Positions 25,172 through 32,651 of a stretch of 34,784 nucleotides of DNA are shown in pieces. The number at the start of each line of letters is the position of its first letter. The first letter of the stretch is position 1. The stretch lies in NCBI GenBank assembly GCA_024648695.1, contig JACAVV010000044.1, forward strand, positions 1 through 34,784, written 5' to 3'. The notes beneath the pieces are model-generated. The model saw only the letters and a program-made list of their open reading frames with translations, was not told where the DNA came from and did not search any database. Position numbers and translations under genes: made by a program. This DNA comes from Nitrospina sp. Lineage in GTDB: Bacteria > Nitrospinota > Nitrospinia > Nitrospinales > JACRGP01.

Positions 25172-25821
25172 GTTCCAAAGACCTGTCATCTATTAGGGTG
25201 CTGATAGCAGACGACCATGAAATCGTGCGCCAGGGCCTTCAAAAAGTTCTATCCGAAACCTCGGATCTTAAAGTCGTTGGCGAAGCCGAAAACGGCAATC
25301 AGGTCATCGATATGGTCCAAAAACAGGAGGTTGATGTATTGGTCATGGACTTTGACATGCCAGAAAAAAACGGCCTGGACGCCTTACTGGATTTAAAACA
25401 GATTTGCCCCAAATTACCGGTCATCATTCTCAGCATTTTTCCTGAGGATCATTACGGTACCCGTTTTTTGAAAGCCGGGGCATCGGGGTATATTCAAAAG
25501 GCCAGCGCCTCCGACCAACTGGTGCAAGCCATTCGGACGGTCGCCCAAGGCGGAAAATTCATTTCGCCAAAACTCACCGAGAAGCTGGTGCAGGAAATCA
25601 CCAAAGATACCGATAAACAGCCCCATGAAACGCTGACGGATCGCGAGTTCCAGGTATTCCGTTATATTTCCGGAGGAAAGCGGGTCAAGGATATTGCCGA
25701 CGAGTTGCATTTGAGCATCAATACCGTTAGCACATATCGGTCCCGCATCCTCGAAAAAATGTCGATGAAGTCGAATGCCGAAATCATTCGGTACGCCATC
25801 AAAAATGGATTGATTCAATAA
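25168..25821 (+). CDS. NarL/LuxR-family response regulator
   Basis: A 217-residue cytoplasmic regulator. The receiver domain (residues 10-125) has VLIADDHEIVRQGLQ, the phospho-acceptor Asp61 in VLVMDFDMPEKNGLD, Ser in IILSIFPED and Lys in GYIQKASASD. The C-terminal LuxR-type helix-turn-helix includes LTDREFQVFRYISGGKRVKD, then IADELHLSINTVSTYRSRI. It starts at GTG within the kinase stop (GTGA), so kinase and regulator are co-translated. Targets cannot be named from the window. Confidence 0.95.
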   Translation: MSSKDLSSIRVLIADDHEIVRQGLQKVLSETSDLKVVGEAENGNQVIDMVQKQEVDVLVMDFDMPEKNGLDALLDLKQICPKLPVIILSIFPEDHYGTRFLKAGASGYIQKASASDQLVQAIRTVAQGGKFISPKLTEKLVQEITKDTDKQPHETLTDREFQVFRYISGGKRVKDIADELHLSINTVSTYRSRILEKMSMKSNAEIIRYAIKNGLIQ

Positions 25822-25843
25822 ATTTTCTCACAATGGACGTTCC

Positions 25844-26263
25844 ATGACTTATCCCGTGAGCCCGTATAATCAAGAGGGCGGGTTATACCATTTTCCACGC
25901 ATGCTGGATAAAATCCGTCTGAACCTGAAAGGTGAACTCGATACCAGTTACCTTCCCCGCTTAGGCAAAGGCCTGGATGGATTTTTATGCCGGTTTGTGG
26001 GCGTTCAATATGATCAGGTCGCCACGCTGGTCGAGGAGGGAAAAAACGATGCCGAAATTGTTGCGTGGTGTGAAGAAAATGGTGTTCGGCGGCATAAACA
26101 CGACCGCTTGCTTTTCAATAAATTCGTGGAAAAACTCGGCTGGCGGGATGAAGAATACTCTCAAAGACTGATGGATTATAAAAAAGATTCAAATCTCTCC
26201 CACCGCAATGATATTGTAACTTTTTTCGACCTCATTGAAGTCGAAGAGGGTCGCAAACCGTGA
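25844..26263 (+). CDS. DUF5069 protein
   Basis: A 139-residue soluble protein matching the DUF5069 family: SPYNQEGGLYHFPRMLDKIR near the start, then LGKGLDGFLCRFVGVQYDQV, and EIVAWCEENGVRR. The function of the family is unknown. It starts 22 bases after the NarL-type gene and probably shares its transcript, which may end at the hairpin at 26423-26463. The Pro-Arg-Met-Leu-Asp-Lys segment is the most conserved part of the family as I recall it. Confidence 0.8.
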   Translation: MTYPVSPYNQEGGLYHFPRMLDKIRLNLKGELDTSYLPRLGKGLDGFLCRFVGVQYDQVATLVEEGKNDAEIVAWCEENGVRRHKHDRLLFNKFVEKLGWRDEEYSQRLMDYKKDSNLSHRNDIVTFFDLIEVEEGRKP

Positions 26264-26422
26264 GGCGGAACTTTGTTCTGCTCGTAAGAAGGTATTTTTT
26301 TAAAATGCGGTGAGACAGAAAAGTTACCTCGTTGATCCAGATTATGGTTGTTGTCCGACTTCGTTTGGAGTGCTATTTTTGAATGGAAACTTGAAAGTGC
26401 TCTGGACGACTATAATTTTCTC

Positions 26423-26463
26423 GCAGAAATCAGGGAGCAATACATACCTGATTTCTGCCTTTT
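26423..26463 (+). terminator. Probable terminator of the kinase-regulator-DUF5069 operon
   Basis: GCAGAAATCAGG (26423-26434) pairs fully with CCTGATTTCTGC (26447-26458) and is followed by CTTTTT on the plus strand. It overlaps the last codons of the convergent diguanylate cyclase gene. On the minus strand no T run follows, so it should act on the plus strand only. The 160 bases between DUF5069 and this hairpin hold nothing that I recognise. Confidence 0.7.
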
Positions 26464-27827
26464 TCCTTGGACTCGAACAATGCCCTGTCTGCGGCAGTTA
26501 TCAAGCCCATTGGGGAAATGCCATTTCCTTTTGATGTGGTTCCGCCTATACTTATCGTCACGAATGGGCTGGCCTTGCTTTTTTCGTGCGGTATTTTCAA
26601 TGCCTCAATATTTCTTAGAAAATCATGGGCTACTCTCAAACAACCGTTCTCATTGGTTTCCGGCAAAATAACTGCAAACTCCTCACCACCATAGCGGGCA
26701 ACAAAGTCGGCGGATCGGCGGAGAGTGAATTTAAACGCTTCTGCCACTTTCTTCAAACAATCATCGCCCGCCTGGTGCCCATAGGTATCGTTGAACTGCT
26801 TGAAAAAATCGATATCCATCATTAACAGGGAAATGGGAATGTTGTTTCGTTTCGCCCGCTTGATTTCAACTTCAATGGTTTCATCAAAATTGTAGCGATT
26901 CGAAATGTTGGTTAAAGAATCTATTTTCGTCATCATTTCCAGGCGTATGTTGGACTCTATCAATTTTTTTTGACTGGCTCGCAGTTGATTTTCTATCTGT
27001 TTTTGGTCTTCAATATTCCTCGCGGTTATTAAAGTTCCAATAAAACTGCTCCCCGTACCAGGAGACTTGCTCAATGAATCCGCAATATCCCATATTCCCT
27101 TTGCATCCATCATGACTGTGATGGAATTATAGTTTGAATTATTCTGTTGTGCGCTTTGTTTTTTTAATTTGACTTCCAGATTCCGAGTCGCACGACTCCC
27201 TGATTCTTTTGTTACAATTTGTGGCAACATGGAATACATATTTTCGCATTGAATAAAATCCTGAATGTGTTTTCCAACCATGTCCTGCGGTTGGATCCCA
27301 AGGCATTCCACTGCAGGATTGGCAAAAACAATCGCGCCATTAGGGTCCAGTTGAATGATAATATCTGAGACTGTTTCAACAATTGTCTGGTACTTACGTT
27401 CCTGTTTATCGAGTTCCAGTTCAGCTTTTTTTGCACGGGTTTTGAACTCGTGAATTCGCAAAGAATTTTGAATGGCCTGTTCCAGAGTTTCCGTCGATAA
27501 ATTATCCTTTGGCAAGTACTCGATAATTCCGGCTTTCATTGCTTCCATCACAAGGGATTCGTTACCCATTCCTGTTACAATCACAACAGGAATATTGATT
27601 TCCTTTTCCTTCAACTCTTCGTAAAATTCAAGTCCGTTGATACCCGGGAAATTATAATCTGTCAGGATACAATCGAATTCACAGCTTTTTAATAAGGGGT
27701 AGGCTTCCATAGGGGAACTTACAAACTGGATACTTATGTTAAGTAAGGAAGTCCTTAAGTACCTTTTCAAAATCATCTGATCAACTTCGTCATCTTCAAT
27801 TATTAAGATTTTGATTTCATCAGACAT
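26430..27827 (-). CDS. Response regulator with PAS and GGDEF domains (diguanylate cyclase)
   Basis: A 465-residue cytoplasmic protein. The N-terminal receiver domain has IIEDDEVDQM, phospho-acceptor Asp57 in CILTDYNFPGINGLEFY, and Lys in IEYLPKDNL. A coiled coil leads to a PAS domain at about residues 143-275. The GGDEF domain has DSLTNISNRYNFDE, MMDIDFFKQFNDTYGHQAGD and the active GGEEF (380-384). RSAD at 371-374 lies five residues before it, matching the RxxD inhibitory site for c-di-GMP. It should make c-di-GMP in response to phosphorylation and a PAS signal. No EAL domain is present. Its kinase partner is not adjacent, although the kinase gene at 23912 is close. Confidence 0.93.
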   Translation of the reverse strand: MSDEIKILIIEDDEVDQMILKRYLRTSLLNISIQFVSSPMEAYPLLKSCEFDCILTDYNFPGINGLEFYEELKEKEINIPVVIVTGMGNESLVMEAMKAGIIEYLPKDNLSTETLEQAIQNSLRIHEFKTRAKKAELELDKQERKYQTIVETVSDIIIQLDPNGAIVFANPAVECLGIQPQDMVGKHIQDFIQCENMYSMLPQIVTKESGSRATRNLEVKLKKQSAQQNNSNYNSITVMMDAKGIWDIADSLSKSPGTGSSFIGTLITARNIEDQKQIENQLRASQKKLIESNIRLEMMTKIDSLTNISNRYNFDETIEVEIKRAKRNNIPISLLMMDIDFFKQFNDTYGHQAGDDCLKKVAEAFKFTLRRSADFVARYGGEEFAVILPETNENGCLRVAHDFLRNIEALKIPHEKSKASPFVTISIGGTTSKGNGISPMGLITAADRALFESKEKGRNQVCIAP

Positions 27828-28036
27828 AATAATTTTCCCGCCTGTTCCCGAAACGGATGAGTTAACAGATGGTCATAAACTCCTTTTAAACTATTTATCG
27901 AGCCTAATATCAATAAAACATTTACATCTATTGTAACAAATTTTTGAATTTAAATGACAAAAAATTTCAGATTACAAGAAAAAAGTATTGTCGCCCGCCC
28001 ATTGTTGAAAAATAAATTACTTATATCGTATAAGAA

Positions 28037-28459
28037 TCATAACTCACATAGAGGGATGCTTGTTGATGGTTCTTTTAAAATGGTTCCCACGGTAGAATCC
28101 CTGAATAAATCTTCTATTAAGGTAATAGACTGATTTATCCTTTTATGAAGGGGGCAAAGGTTGGTGCCATGTTGCTCCAATTTTAATGGACAACTGTCGA
28201 TGTGTTTGATCGGATCCACTGCATTTATCACATCCAGCAAAGGAAGGCTATTGGGGTCATGGGCCAGACTGAATCCTCCCCGAATCCCGCGTTGGGAATG
28301 AACGATCCCCCCTTTGGCCAAGGCCATTAATACCTTGGAAAGATAATGTTCGGGAACCTTTGTCAGTTTTGCTATTTCGTTGGATGTTTTTGAAGGTTCC
28401 CCGGATTGTGCCAGGCAAACGACAGCACGCAATGCATACTCAGAAGTTTGTGAAATCAT
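28037..28459 (-). CDS. Rrf2-family regulator (NsrR-like)
   Basis: About 140 residues from ATG 28459, which gives the normal Rrf2 start MISQTSEYALRAVVCLAQSG; the longer frame adds an unlikely leader that covers the divergent promoter. The helix-turn-helix region is TSNEIAKLTKVPEHYLSKVL, then the wing GIVHSQRGIRGGFSLA. The ligand region is SCPLKLEQHGTNLCPLH, with two cysteines and not the three of classical NsrR or IscR; a third Cys lies in the last residues (PLCEL). It is divergent from ric, whose product repairs NO damage, so NO or iron-sulfur sensing is likely. The 16-bp palindrome between the genes is its probable operator. Confidence 0.87.
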   Translation of the reverse strand: MISQTSEYALRAVVCLAQSGEPSKTSNEIAKLTKVPEHYLSKVLMALAKGGIVHSQRGIRGGFSLAHDPNSLPLLDVINAVDPIKHIDSCPLKLEQHGTNLCPLHKRINQSITLIEDLFRDSTVGTILKEPSTSIPLCEL

Positions 28460-28487
28460 GATTTGATTATAAATTATAAAAAGAATA

Positions 28488-28516
28488 TTGACATCTATAA
28501 TAACACATCTTATTTT
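28488..28516 (+). promoter_or_regulatory. Probable ric promoter
   Basis: A perfect TTGACA at 28488-28493 is followed after 17 bases by TATTTT (28511-28516). The start site would be near 28523, inside the palindrome listed next, so a protein bound there would block transcription. Confidence 0.55.
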
Positions 28517-28532
28517 AAGATATATATATCTT
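28517..28532. promoter_or_regulatory. Perfect 16-bp palindrome, likely Rrf2/NsrR operator
   Basis: AAGATATATATATCTT reads the same on both strands. Its outer AAGAT...ATCTT matches the ends of the E. coli NsrR consensus (AAGATGCATTT and its mirror). It covers the expected start site of ric and lies about 58 bases upstream of the Rrf2 start codon. Confidence 0.55.
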
Positions 28533-28556
28533 TTTATCTTTTTATGGAGGTGCATT

Positions 28557-29285
28557 ATGGATATCAAGCTTTTAACCCTCGACCATCCTTTAAAGGATTT
28601 TGTTGTGCACGGTGGAAACCAGGCTATGGAGGTTTTTAATGAATTTGGACTCGACTTTTGTTGTGGTGGCGCAGAGACCTTGCGTAACGCTTGTTCTGAA
28701 AAAAACCTTTCTCCTGATAACGTATTGAAAAGATTATATAATAAAGTTCCAAGTGCCGATTTTAATGATAGCGACTTTCCTCAGGATTCAGCCGAGGAAT
28801 TGGCAGATCATATTGAAAACACGCATCATTTATATTTAAAGAAAGCCTTGCCTGATATTTCTGAACTCATGGAAAAGGTTAAAAATGCGCATTCGAAAAA
28901 ACATCCCGAACTCTTTGATCTACAAAAATATTTTGAAGCTTTGAGGGCTGAGTTGGAGCCTCATTTGCGGAAAGAAGAAAACATATTATTCCCGTTAATC
29001 CGCCAGCTTGAGGAATCCCGGTTCACCGGAATTATCAATGATATGCCTATCCAGGCGCCTGTTCGTCAAATGCTTTTCGAGCACGACCATGCGGGTGACC
29101 TTTTGAAAAAGATACGAGAAATCACAAAAGACTTTTCCATGCCCGAAGATGGTTGCGCTTCTTATCAATTGTTGATGACCAAACTGACTGATTTGGAAAG
29201 GGATACGCACGAGCACATTCACAAGGAAAACAACCTTCTTTTCCCTAAAGCTCTTGAGTTTGCCCAGAAAGACACAATTTATTAG
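28557..29285 (+). CDS. ric: Iron-sulfur cluster repair di-iron protein Ric (YtfE/ScdA)
   Basis: 243 residues from ATG 28557, which has GGAGGT five bases upstream; an upstream frame adds residues that overlap the promoter. The N-terminal ScdA domain has LTLDHPLKDFVVHGGNQAME and FGLDFCCGG. The hemerythrin-like half carries the di-iron ligands in HIENTHHLYL, EPHLRKEENILFPLI, EHDHAGDLL and THEHIHKENNLLFPKAL. Ric repairs iron-sulfur clusters damaged by nitric oxide or peroxide, releasing iron for rebuilding. It sits between its probable regulator and nirK, which makes NO, so protection from self-made NO is the likely role. Confidence 0.95.
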   Translation: MDIKLLTLDHPLKDFVVHGGNQAMEVFNEFGLDFCCGGAETLRNACSEKNLSPDNVLKRLYNKVPSADFNDSDFPQDSAEELADHIENTHHLYLKKALPDISELMEKVKNAHSKKHPELFDLQKYFEALRAELEPHLRKEENILFPLIRQLEESRFTGIINDMPIQAPVRQMLFEHDHAGDLLKKIREITKDFSMPEDGCASYQLLMTKLTDLERDTHEHIHKENNLLFPKALEFAQKDTIY

Positions 29286-29454
29286 AGGTTCAGCAAGGAA
29301 ATTGGCATTATGAAAATTTGACCACCAATAATAGAGGTCTTGGAGGAAAGTTACATGCTGTAAAAAGGGGGGTGCATTACACGGAAAATTCCTGTATAAA
29401 TTAAATATAACTAATAACTTTAACCTTTTCAGTTACTTTTAGGAGGGAAAGAAA

Positions 29455-30438
29455 ATGTTCAAGGTGAGTAATGGTTTTTCTGTGCTCTGGGGAATGGTTT
29501 TGGTGCTTGGAATGCTTTCCAGCGCCCACTCAGAAACTGCAACGCTAACAACAGCCCCGAAGGTTCCGGGGGCAACAGACCGGATCACAGATGAAACTGT
29601 TGTGGTTAAGTTGGAAGCCAAGGAATTTGAGGCGGAAATTGCTGGTGGTGTGAAGTACGGTTTCTGGAGCTTTGGAGGAACGGTCCCCGGTCCGATGATC
29701 CGTGTGCGTGAATCGGATGAAGTGGAGTTTCACCTGGGAAATCCTGCGTCCAATACTCAGCCGCATAATATCGATATTCATGCAGTGAATGGTCCTGGAG
29801 GTGGCGCCGCACTGAGCACCGTCGCACCTGGAGAAAGCAAAATTTTTACCTTCAAGGCCAAAGTCCCGGGATTATACATTTATCATTGTGCGGCGGGGTC
29901 CATTGTAGATCATATTTCCAACGGCATGTATGGCCTGATTTTGGTCGAACCTAAATTTGGTATGGACGATGTCGACAAAGAATTTTATGTTATGCAAAGT
30001 GAATTTTTTGCCTCTGATCCGGAAAACGGATTAGCGGCTTTCGACCTTCAACGGGGATTGGATGAGAACCCGACTTACGTCCTGTTCAACGGAAAAGAAG
30101 GTGGCTTGCAGGGAAAAAATGCCTTAAAAGCGGAGGTCGGCGACAAGGTCCGTATCTATTTTGGAAATATCGGACCCAATGGCGCGTCTTCATTTCATAT
30201 CATAGGTGAAATTTTCGACAGGGTTTATGTGGAAGGTAGTATTGGCGGACTGGTTAATAAAAACGTCCAAACGACTCTGGTTCCTGCCGCTGGAGCAACC
30301 ATTGTTGAGTTCACCGTCGATTACCCAGGAACCTATACCCTGGTGGATCACAGTATTTTCCGGGTTGCCAAGGGCGCGATGGGCCAATTGATCGTGGAAG
30401 GAGACAAGGACGACTCTGTAATTCGCAAGGGTGAATAA
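29455..30438 (+). CDS. nirK: Copper nitrite reductase (NO-forming), AniA-like class
   Basis: A 327-residue exported enzyme (signal peptide to about Ser26) that reduces nitrite to nitric oxide in the periplasm. Two cupredoxin domains are present. Type 1 copper ligands are His104, Cys145, His153 and Met158 (PHNIDIHAV and YIYHCAAGSIVDHISNGMYG). Type 2 ligands are His109, His144 and His299 (TLVDHSIFRV). The catalytic Asp107 and His248 (SSFHIIGEIFDRVYVEG) are also present, so all key residues are intact. The short loop between Cys145 and His153 places it with the AniA/class II type. There is no fused cytochrome domain. AGGAGGGAAAG precedes ATG. A terminator follows, and the 169-base gap to ric may hold its own promoter. 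Confidence 0.96.
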   Translation: MFKVSNGFSVLWGMVLVLGMLSSAHSETATLTTAPKVPGATDRITDETVVVKLEAKEFEAEIAGGVKYGFWSFGGTVPGPMIRVRESDEVEFHLGNPASNTQPHNIDIHAVNGPGGGAALSTVAPGESKIFTFKAKVPGLYIYHCAAGSIVDHISNGMYGLILVEPKFGMDDVDKEFYVMQSEFFASDPENGLAAFDLQRGLDENPTYVLFNGKEGGLQGKNALKAEVGDKVRIYFGNIGPNGASSFHIIGEIFDRVYVEGSIGGLVNKNVQTTLVPAAGATIVEFTVDYPGTYTLVDHSIFRVAKGAMGQLIVEGDKDDSVIRKGE

Positions 30439-30549
30439 TCCTGCTAAAATGGTTTAATGATAGAGGTGGGGTTGGATTTCCGCCTCTTTTCATTCAACCT
30501 TTCAGTTTCGTAGGGACTTGCCTCCCTACCCTGCAAAATGGTTTAATTT
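30430..30549 (+). repeat. Short direct repeats flanking the nirK terminator
   Basis: CCTGCTAAAATGGTTTAAT (from 30430) and CCTGCAAAATGGTTTAAT (from 30530) differ by one inserted T and flank the terminator hairpin. They may mark a small duplication or an insertion scar. Confidence 0.5.
30462..30490 (+). terminator. Probable terminator of nirK
   Basis: AGAGGTGG (30462-30469) pairs with CCGCCTCT (30480-30487), with one G-T pair, followed by a short T run. Confidence 0.6.
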
Positions 30550-30642
30550 GTGTTTACGGGAAGTATTGATGTTTTGCATCTGATACAATTTGAACCTTTG
30601 ACCTTTCATATTATTGACCGACTTGTTTTCGCCAGGAATACA

Positions 30643-31365
30643 ATGAAAAAATTTTTAAGACTCGATTGGGATGGAATCGCCGGAATCGTTGCGGCATTTA
30701 CGGCATTTATTCTGCATTTTTTTCATGTCGTGGAAATCGATATTTTATTAAGCGTCACGGTCGTGTTGATCGCCTTGTTATTCATCCGGGATATGCGCCA
30801 AGACCACTCCCTGGAACGAATTGAAGAAAGTTTAAAAAACTCCGAAGTTTCACTCAATGCCATAAAAAACTGTGTCCAGCCAACGGATGTAAAACTGGTC
30901 GGACCCGGCCAGTTGCGGGAAGTGACCAAACAATTTTCCCTGAGGGCCCATGGCGAGATGATCTGGTTTCATATCTGTCCATTGATGTTTCGTCGCCAGG
31001 CCTTGTTTGACGCCCTTTTAAAGCCGGCGATTGACAATCCAAACGTCGACTCCATTCAATTCATAATGGACAAACGCCAACGCGAGCTATGGGACAACGA
31101 ACTGGCTCCAAAAATTTCCGCCTGTTCCCAAAACGTCAAAGTAAAGGAACCTTACTGGACCGATATCGATGACACCGTATCTGTGATCGCCTCAAGCATG
31201 GGCAAGGACGAACCACACGAATGCCTGCTGAGTTTTTGGGGTGAACCCTTTATGGCCAACACAGTGGGCAATCAGGTGCCGCGCTACATCTTCCATGTTC
31301 TCCCCAATTCCGAACTGGTGGGCCGCCTGATAGAACTCATCCGCCACCACCGCGTGGGTGGTTGA
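30643..31365 (+). CDS. Membrane protein with a cytoplasmic domain, unknown function
   Basis: 240 residues from ATG 30643 (AGGA upstream). I preferred it to GTG 30550, which would add 31 residues without a good ribosome binding site. Two adjacent membrane helices (GIAGIVAAFTAFILHFFHVV and IDILLSVTVVLIALLFIRDM) are followed by a short coiled coil and a soluble domain of about 150 residues ending HVLPNSELVGRLIELIRHHR. WFHICPLMFRRQALFDALLK and IQFIMDKRQRELWDNELAPK suggest a folded alpha/beta domain. I recognise no family; the layout resembles membrane-anchored effectors or sensors, but that is not evidence of function. Confidence 0.65.
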   Translation: MKKFLRLDWDGIAGIVAAFTAFILHFFHVVEIDILLSVTVVLIALLFIRDMRQDHSLERIEESLKNSEVSLNAIKNCVQPTDVKLVGPGQLREVTKQFSLRAHGEMIWFHICPLMFRRQALFDALLKPAIDNPNVDSIQFIMDKRQRELWDNELAPKISACSQNVKVKEPYWTDIDDTVSVIASSMGKDEPHECLLSFWGEPFMANTVGNQVPRYIFHVLPNSELVGRLIELIRHHRVGG

Positions 31366-31441
31366 GTTTAAGCCACTAAAAAAGGAAAACCGGTTTTTTC
31401 CCCGATCCCCTTTAACAGAAGAAATCGTTAAATCAAAAACC

Positions 31442-31486
31442 GTTCCCCCCTCTTACCTTGCGGGAGTAGGTCGGGGTGAGGGGAGA
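31442..31486. repeat. Dispersed palindromic intergenic repeat, copy 2 (inverted)
   Basis: Read on the minus strand it gives CTCCCCTCACCCCGACCTAC, then TCCCGCAAGG, then AGAGGGGGGAAC, closely matching the copy at 2595-2640. It lies in the 229-base gap between the convergent 30643 gene and recR. Another small inverted element, AAAACCGGTTTT, is at 31386-31397. Nothing else is clear in this gap. Confidence 0.7.
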
Positions 31487-31594
31487 TTATGACTTTTCCC
31501 TATTCAGGATCGAATTTTAATCCTCAATTGTTTTCAATGTTAGGTATTTAACCGGTGTCTTAATAATGACTTTACTTTCCGGGAAGATGAAATT

Positions 31595-32197
31595 CTAGGG
31601 CATATCCATTCTCCCTTCCAGTGACTTTTTCAAGGTGACGGGATCTGCGTATTCCAGATCCCCCCCCATAGGCAGGCCGCGTGCTATGCGTGTGACTCGC
31701 ACTTCGTAGGGTTTTAACAGTTTGGAAATATACACCGCTGTGGATTCCCCTTCCATATTGGGATTGGTTGCCAGAATCACCTCTCGAATGGGACCCTTGC
31801 TGGCGACACGCGTTTTCAAGTCTTCGAGAGTGAGCGATTCGGGTCCGATACCATCCAGAGGTGAAATCGCGCCCATGAGCACGTGATACTTGCCCTGAAA
31901 CTCTCCCATGGATTCCAGCACGAATACATCGTGAGGTTCTTCCACCACGCAAATCTGCGACGGGTCGCGACGCGGGTCGCGGCATATGTCGCAGGGATCG
32001 GACTCAGTAATGCTGTGGCATTCTGAGCACAGCACGATTTTCTCTTTCACCTTCACAATGGAGTTTGCCAGACGCCGTGCCTGGTCCAACGTGCCTCGCA
32101 TCAGGAAAAAGGACAAGCGCTCTGCTGTCTTTTGACCGATGCCAGGAAGCCGTTTGAGTTCGCTAATGAGTTCGAGTACCGCAGGGGGGCGTTTCAA
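31595..32197 (-). CDS. recR: Recombination mediator RecR
   Basis: A 200-residue protein that works with RecF and RecO to load RecA at gapped DNA. The helix-hairpin-helix is LKRLPGIGQKTAERLSFFLM. The zinc finger is LCSECHSITESDPCDICRD. The Toprim domain runs from ICVVEEPHDVFVLES through GISPLDGIGPES-like AISPLDGIGPES to the C-terminal RIARGLPMGGDLEYADPVTL. Length and order are standard. It appears to start at TTG (32197) with GGAG ten bases upstream. It is the last gene of the dnaX-ybaB-recR set. Confidence 0.96.
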   Translation of the reverse strand: MKRPPAVLELISELKRLPGIGQKTAERLSFFLMRGTLDQARRLANSIVKVKEKIVLCSECHSITESDPCDICRDPRRDPSQICVVEEPHDVFVLESMGEFQGKYHVLMGAISPLDGIGPESLTLEDLKTRVASKGPIREVILATNPNMEGESTAVYISKLLKPYEVRVTRIARGLPMGGDLEYADPVTLKKSLEGRMDMP

Positions 32198-32266
32198 GTG
32201 ACGGGTTCTCCTTCAAGCGGATGAATGGATAGATGGGTCGGCAGGGGTTGGTGGGTAAGGGTGGTT

Positions 32267-32587
32267 TCAGGAAGAAAACATTCCGGGCAGTTTCAATCCG
32301 CCTGTTATTTTTCCCATTTCTTCCTGATTCATTTCCTGAACTTTTTTGCCGATCTCGTTCATGGCGCCCACTAATAAATCTTCCAGAATCTCGCGGTCTT
32401 GCATATTGATCAAATCATCATCCACGTTGATCGATTGAATCTGGTTGAGTCCGTTGGCGGTCACTTTTACCATACCGCCTCCCGTGGAAACCTCCACGGT
32501 TTTTTTCGCCAACTCATTACGGACCTCTTCCATTTTGGATTGGATCTCTTTGGCTTGCTTGAATATCGCTCCGAAATCTTTAATCAT
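32267..32587 (-). CDS. ybaB: Nucleoid-associated protein YbaB/EbfC
   Basis: A 106-residue DNA-binding protein of the YbaB/EbfC family, which forms tweezer-like dimers on DNA. The N-terminal helix (FKQAKEIQSKMEEVRNELAK) is followed by the core VEVSTGGGMVKVTANGLNQI-like segment (here VEVSTGGGMVKVTANGLNQI) and DREILEDLLVGAMNEIGKKV. It lies between dnaX and recR, its usual place. AGGTAG upstream of ATG is the likely ribosome binding site. Confidence 0.95.
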   Translation of the reverse strand: MIKDFGAIFKQAKEIQSKMEEVRNELAKKTVEVSTGGGMVKVTANGLNQIQSINVDDDLINMQDREILEDLLVGAMNEIGKKVQEMNQEEMGKITGGLKLPGMFSS

Positions 32588-32651
32588 GATGTTTTGCTAC
32601 CTGACGTTCAAAGTTTTTGGCAGGGGACCCCCTGCAAATGAAGAAATGCTC

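Noticed and set aside
29364-29380. GGGGGGTGCATTACA resembling the ric ribosome binding site GGAGGTGCATTATG
   Set aside because: No start codon follows and the similarity is short; chance or a worn duplication cannot be told apart.
31572-31985. Open frame of 137 codons inside recR
   Set aside because: Arg/Ser/Gly-rich composition typical of a shadow frame; recR is unambiguous in the other frame.
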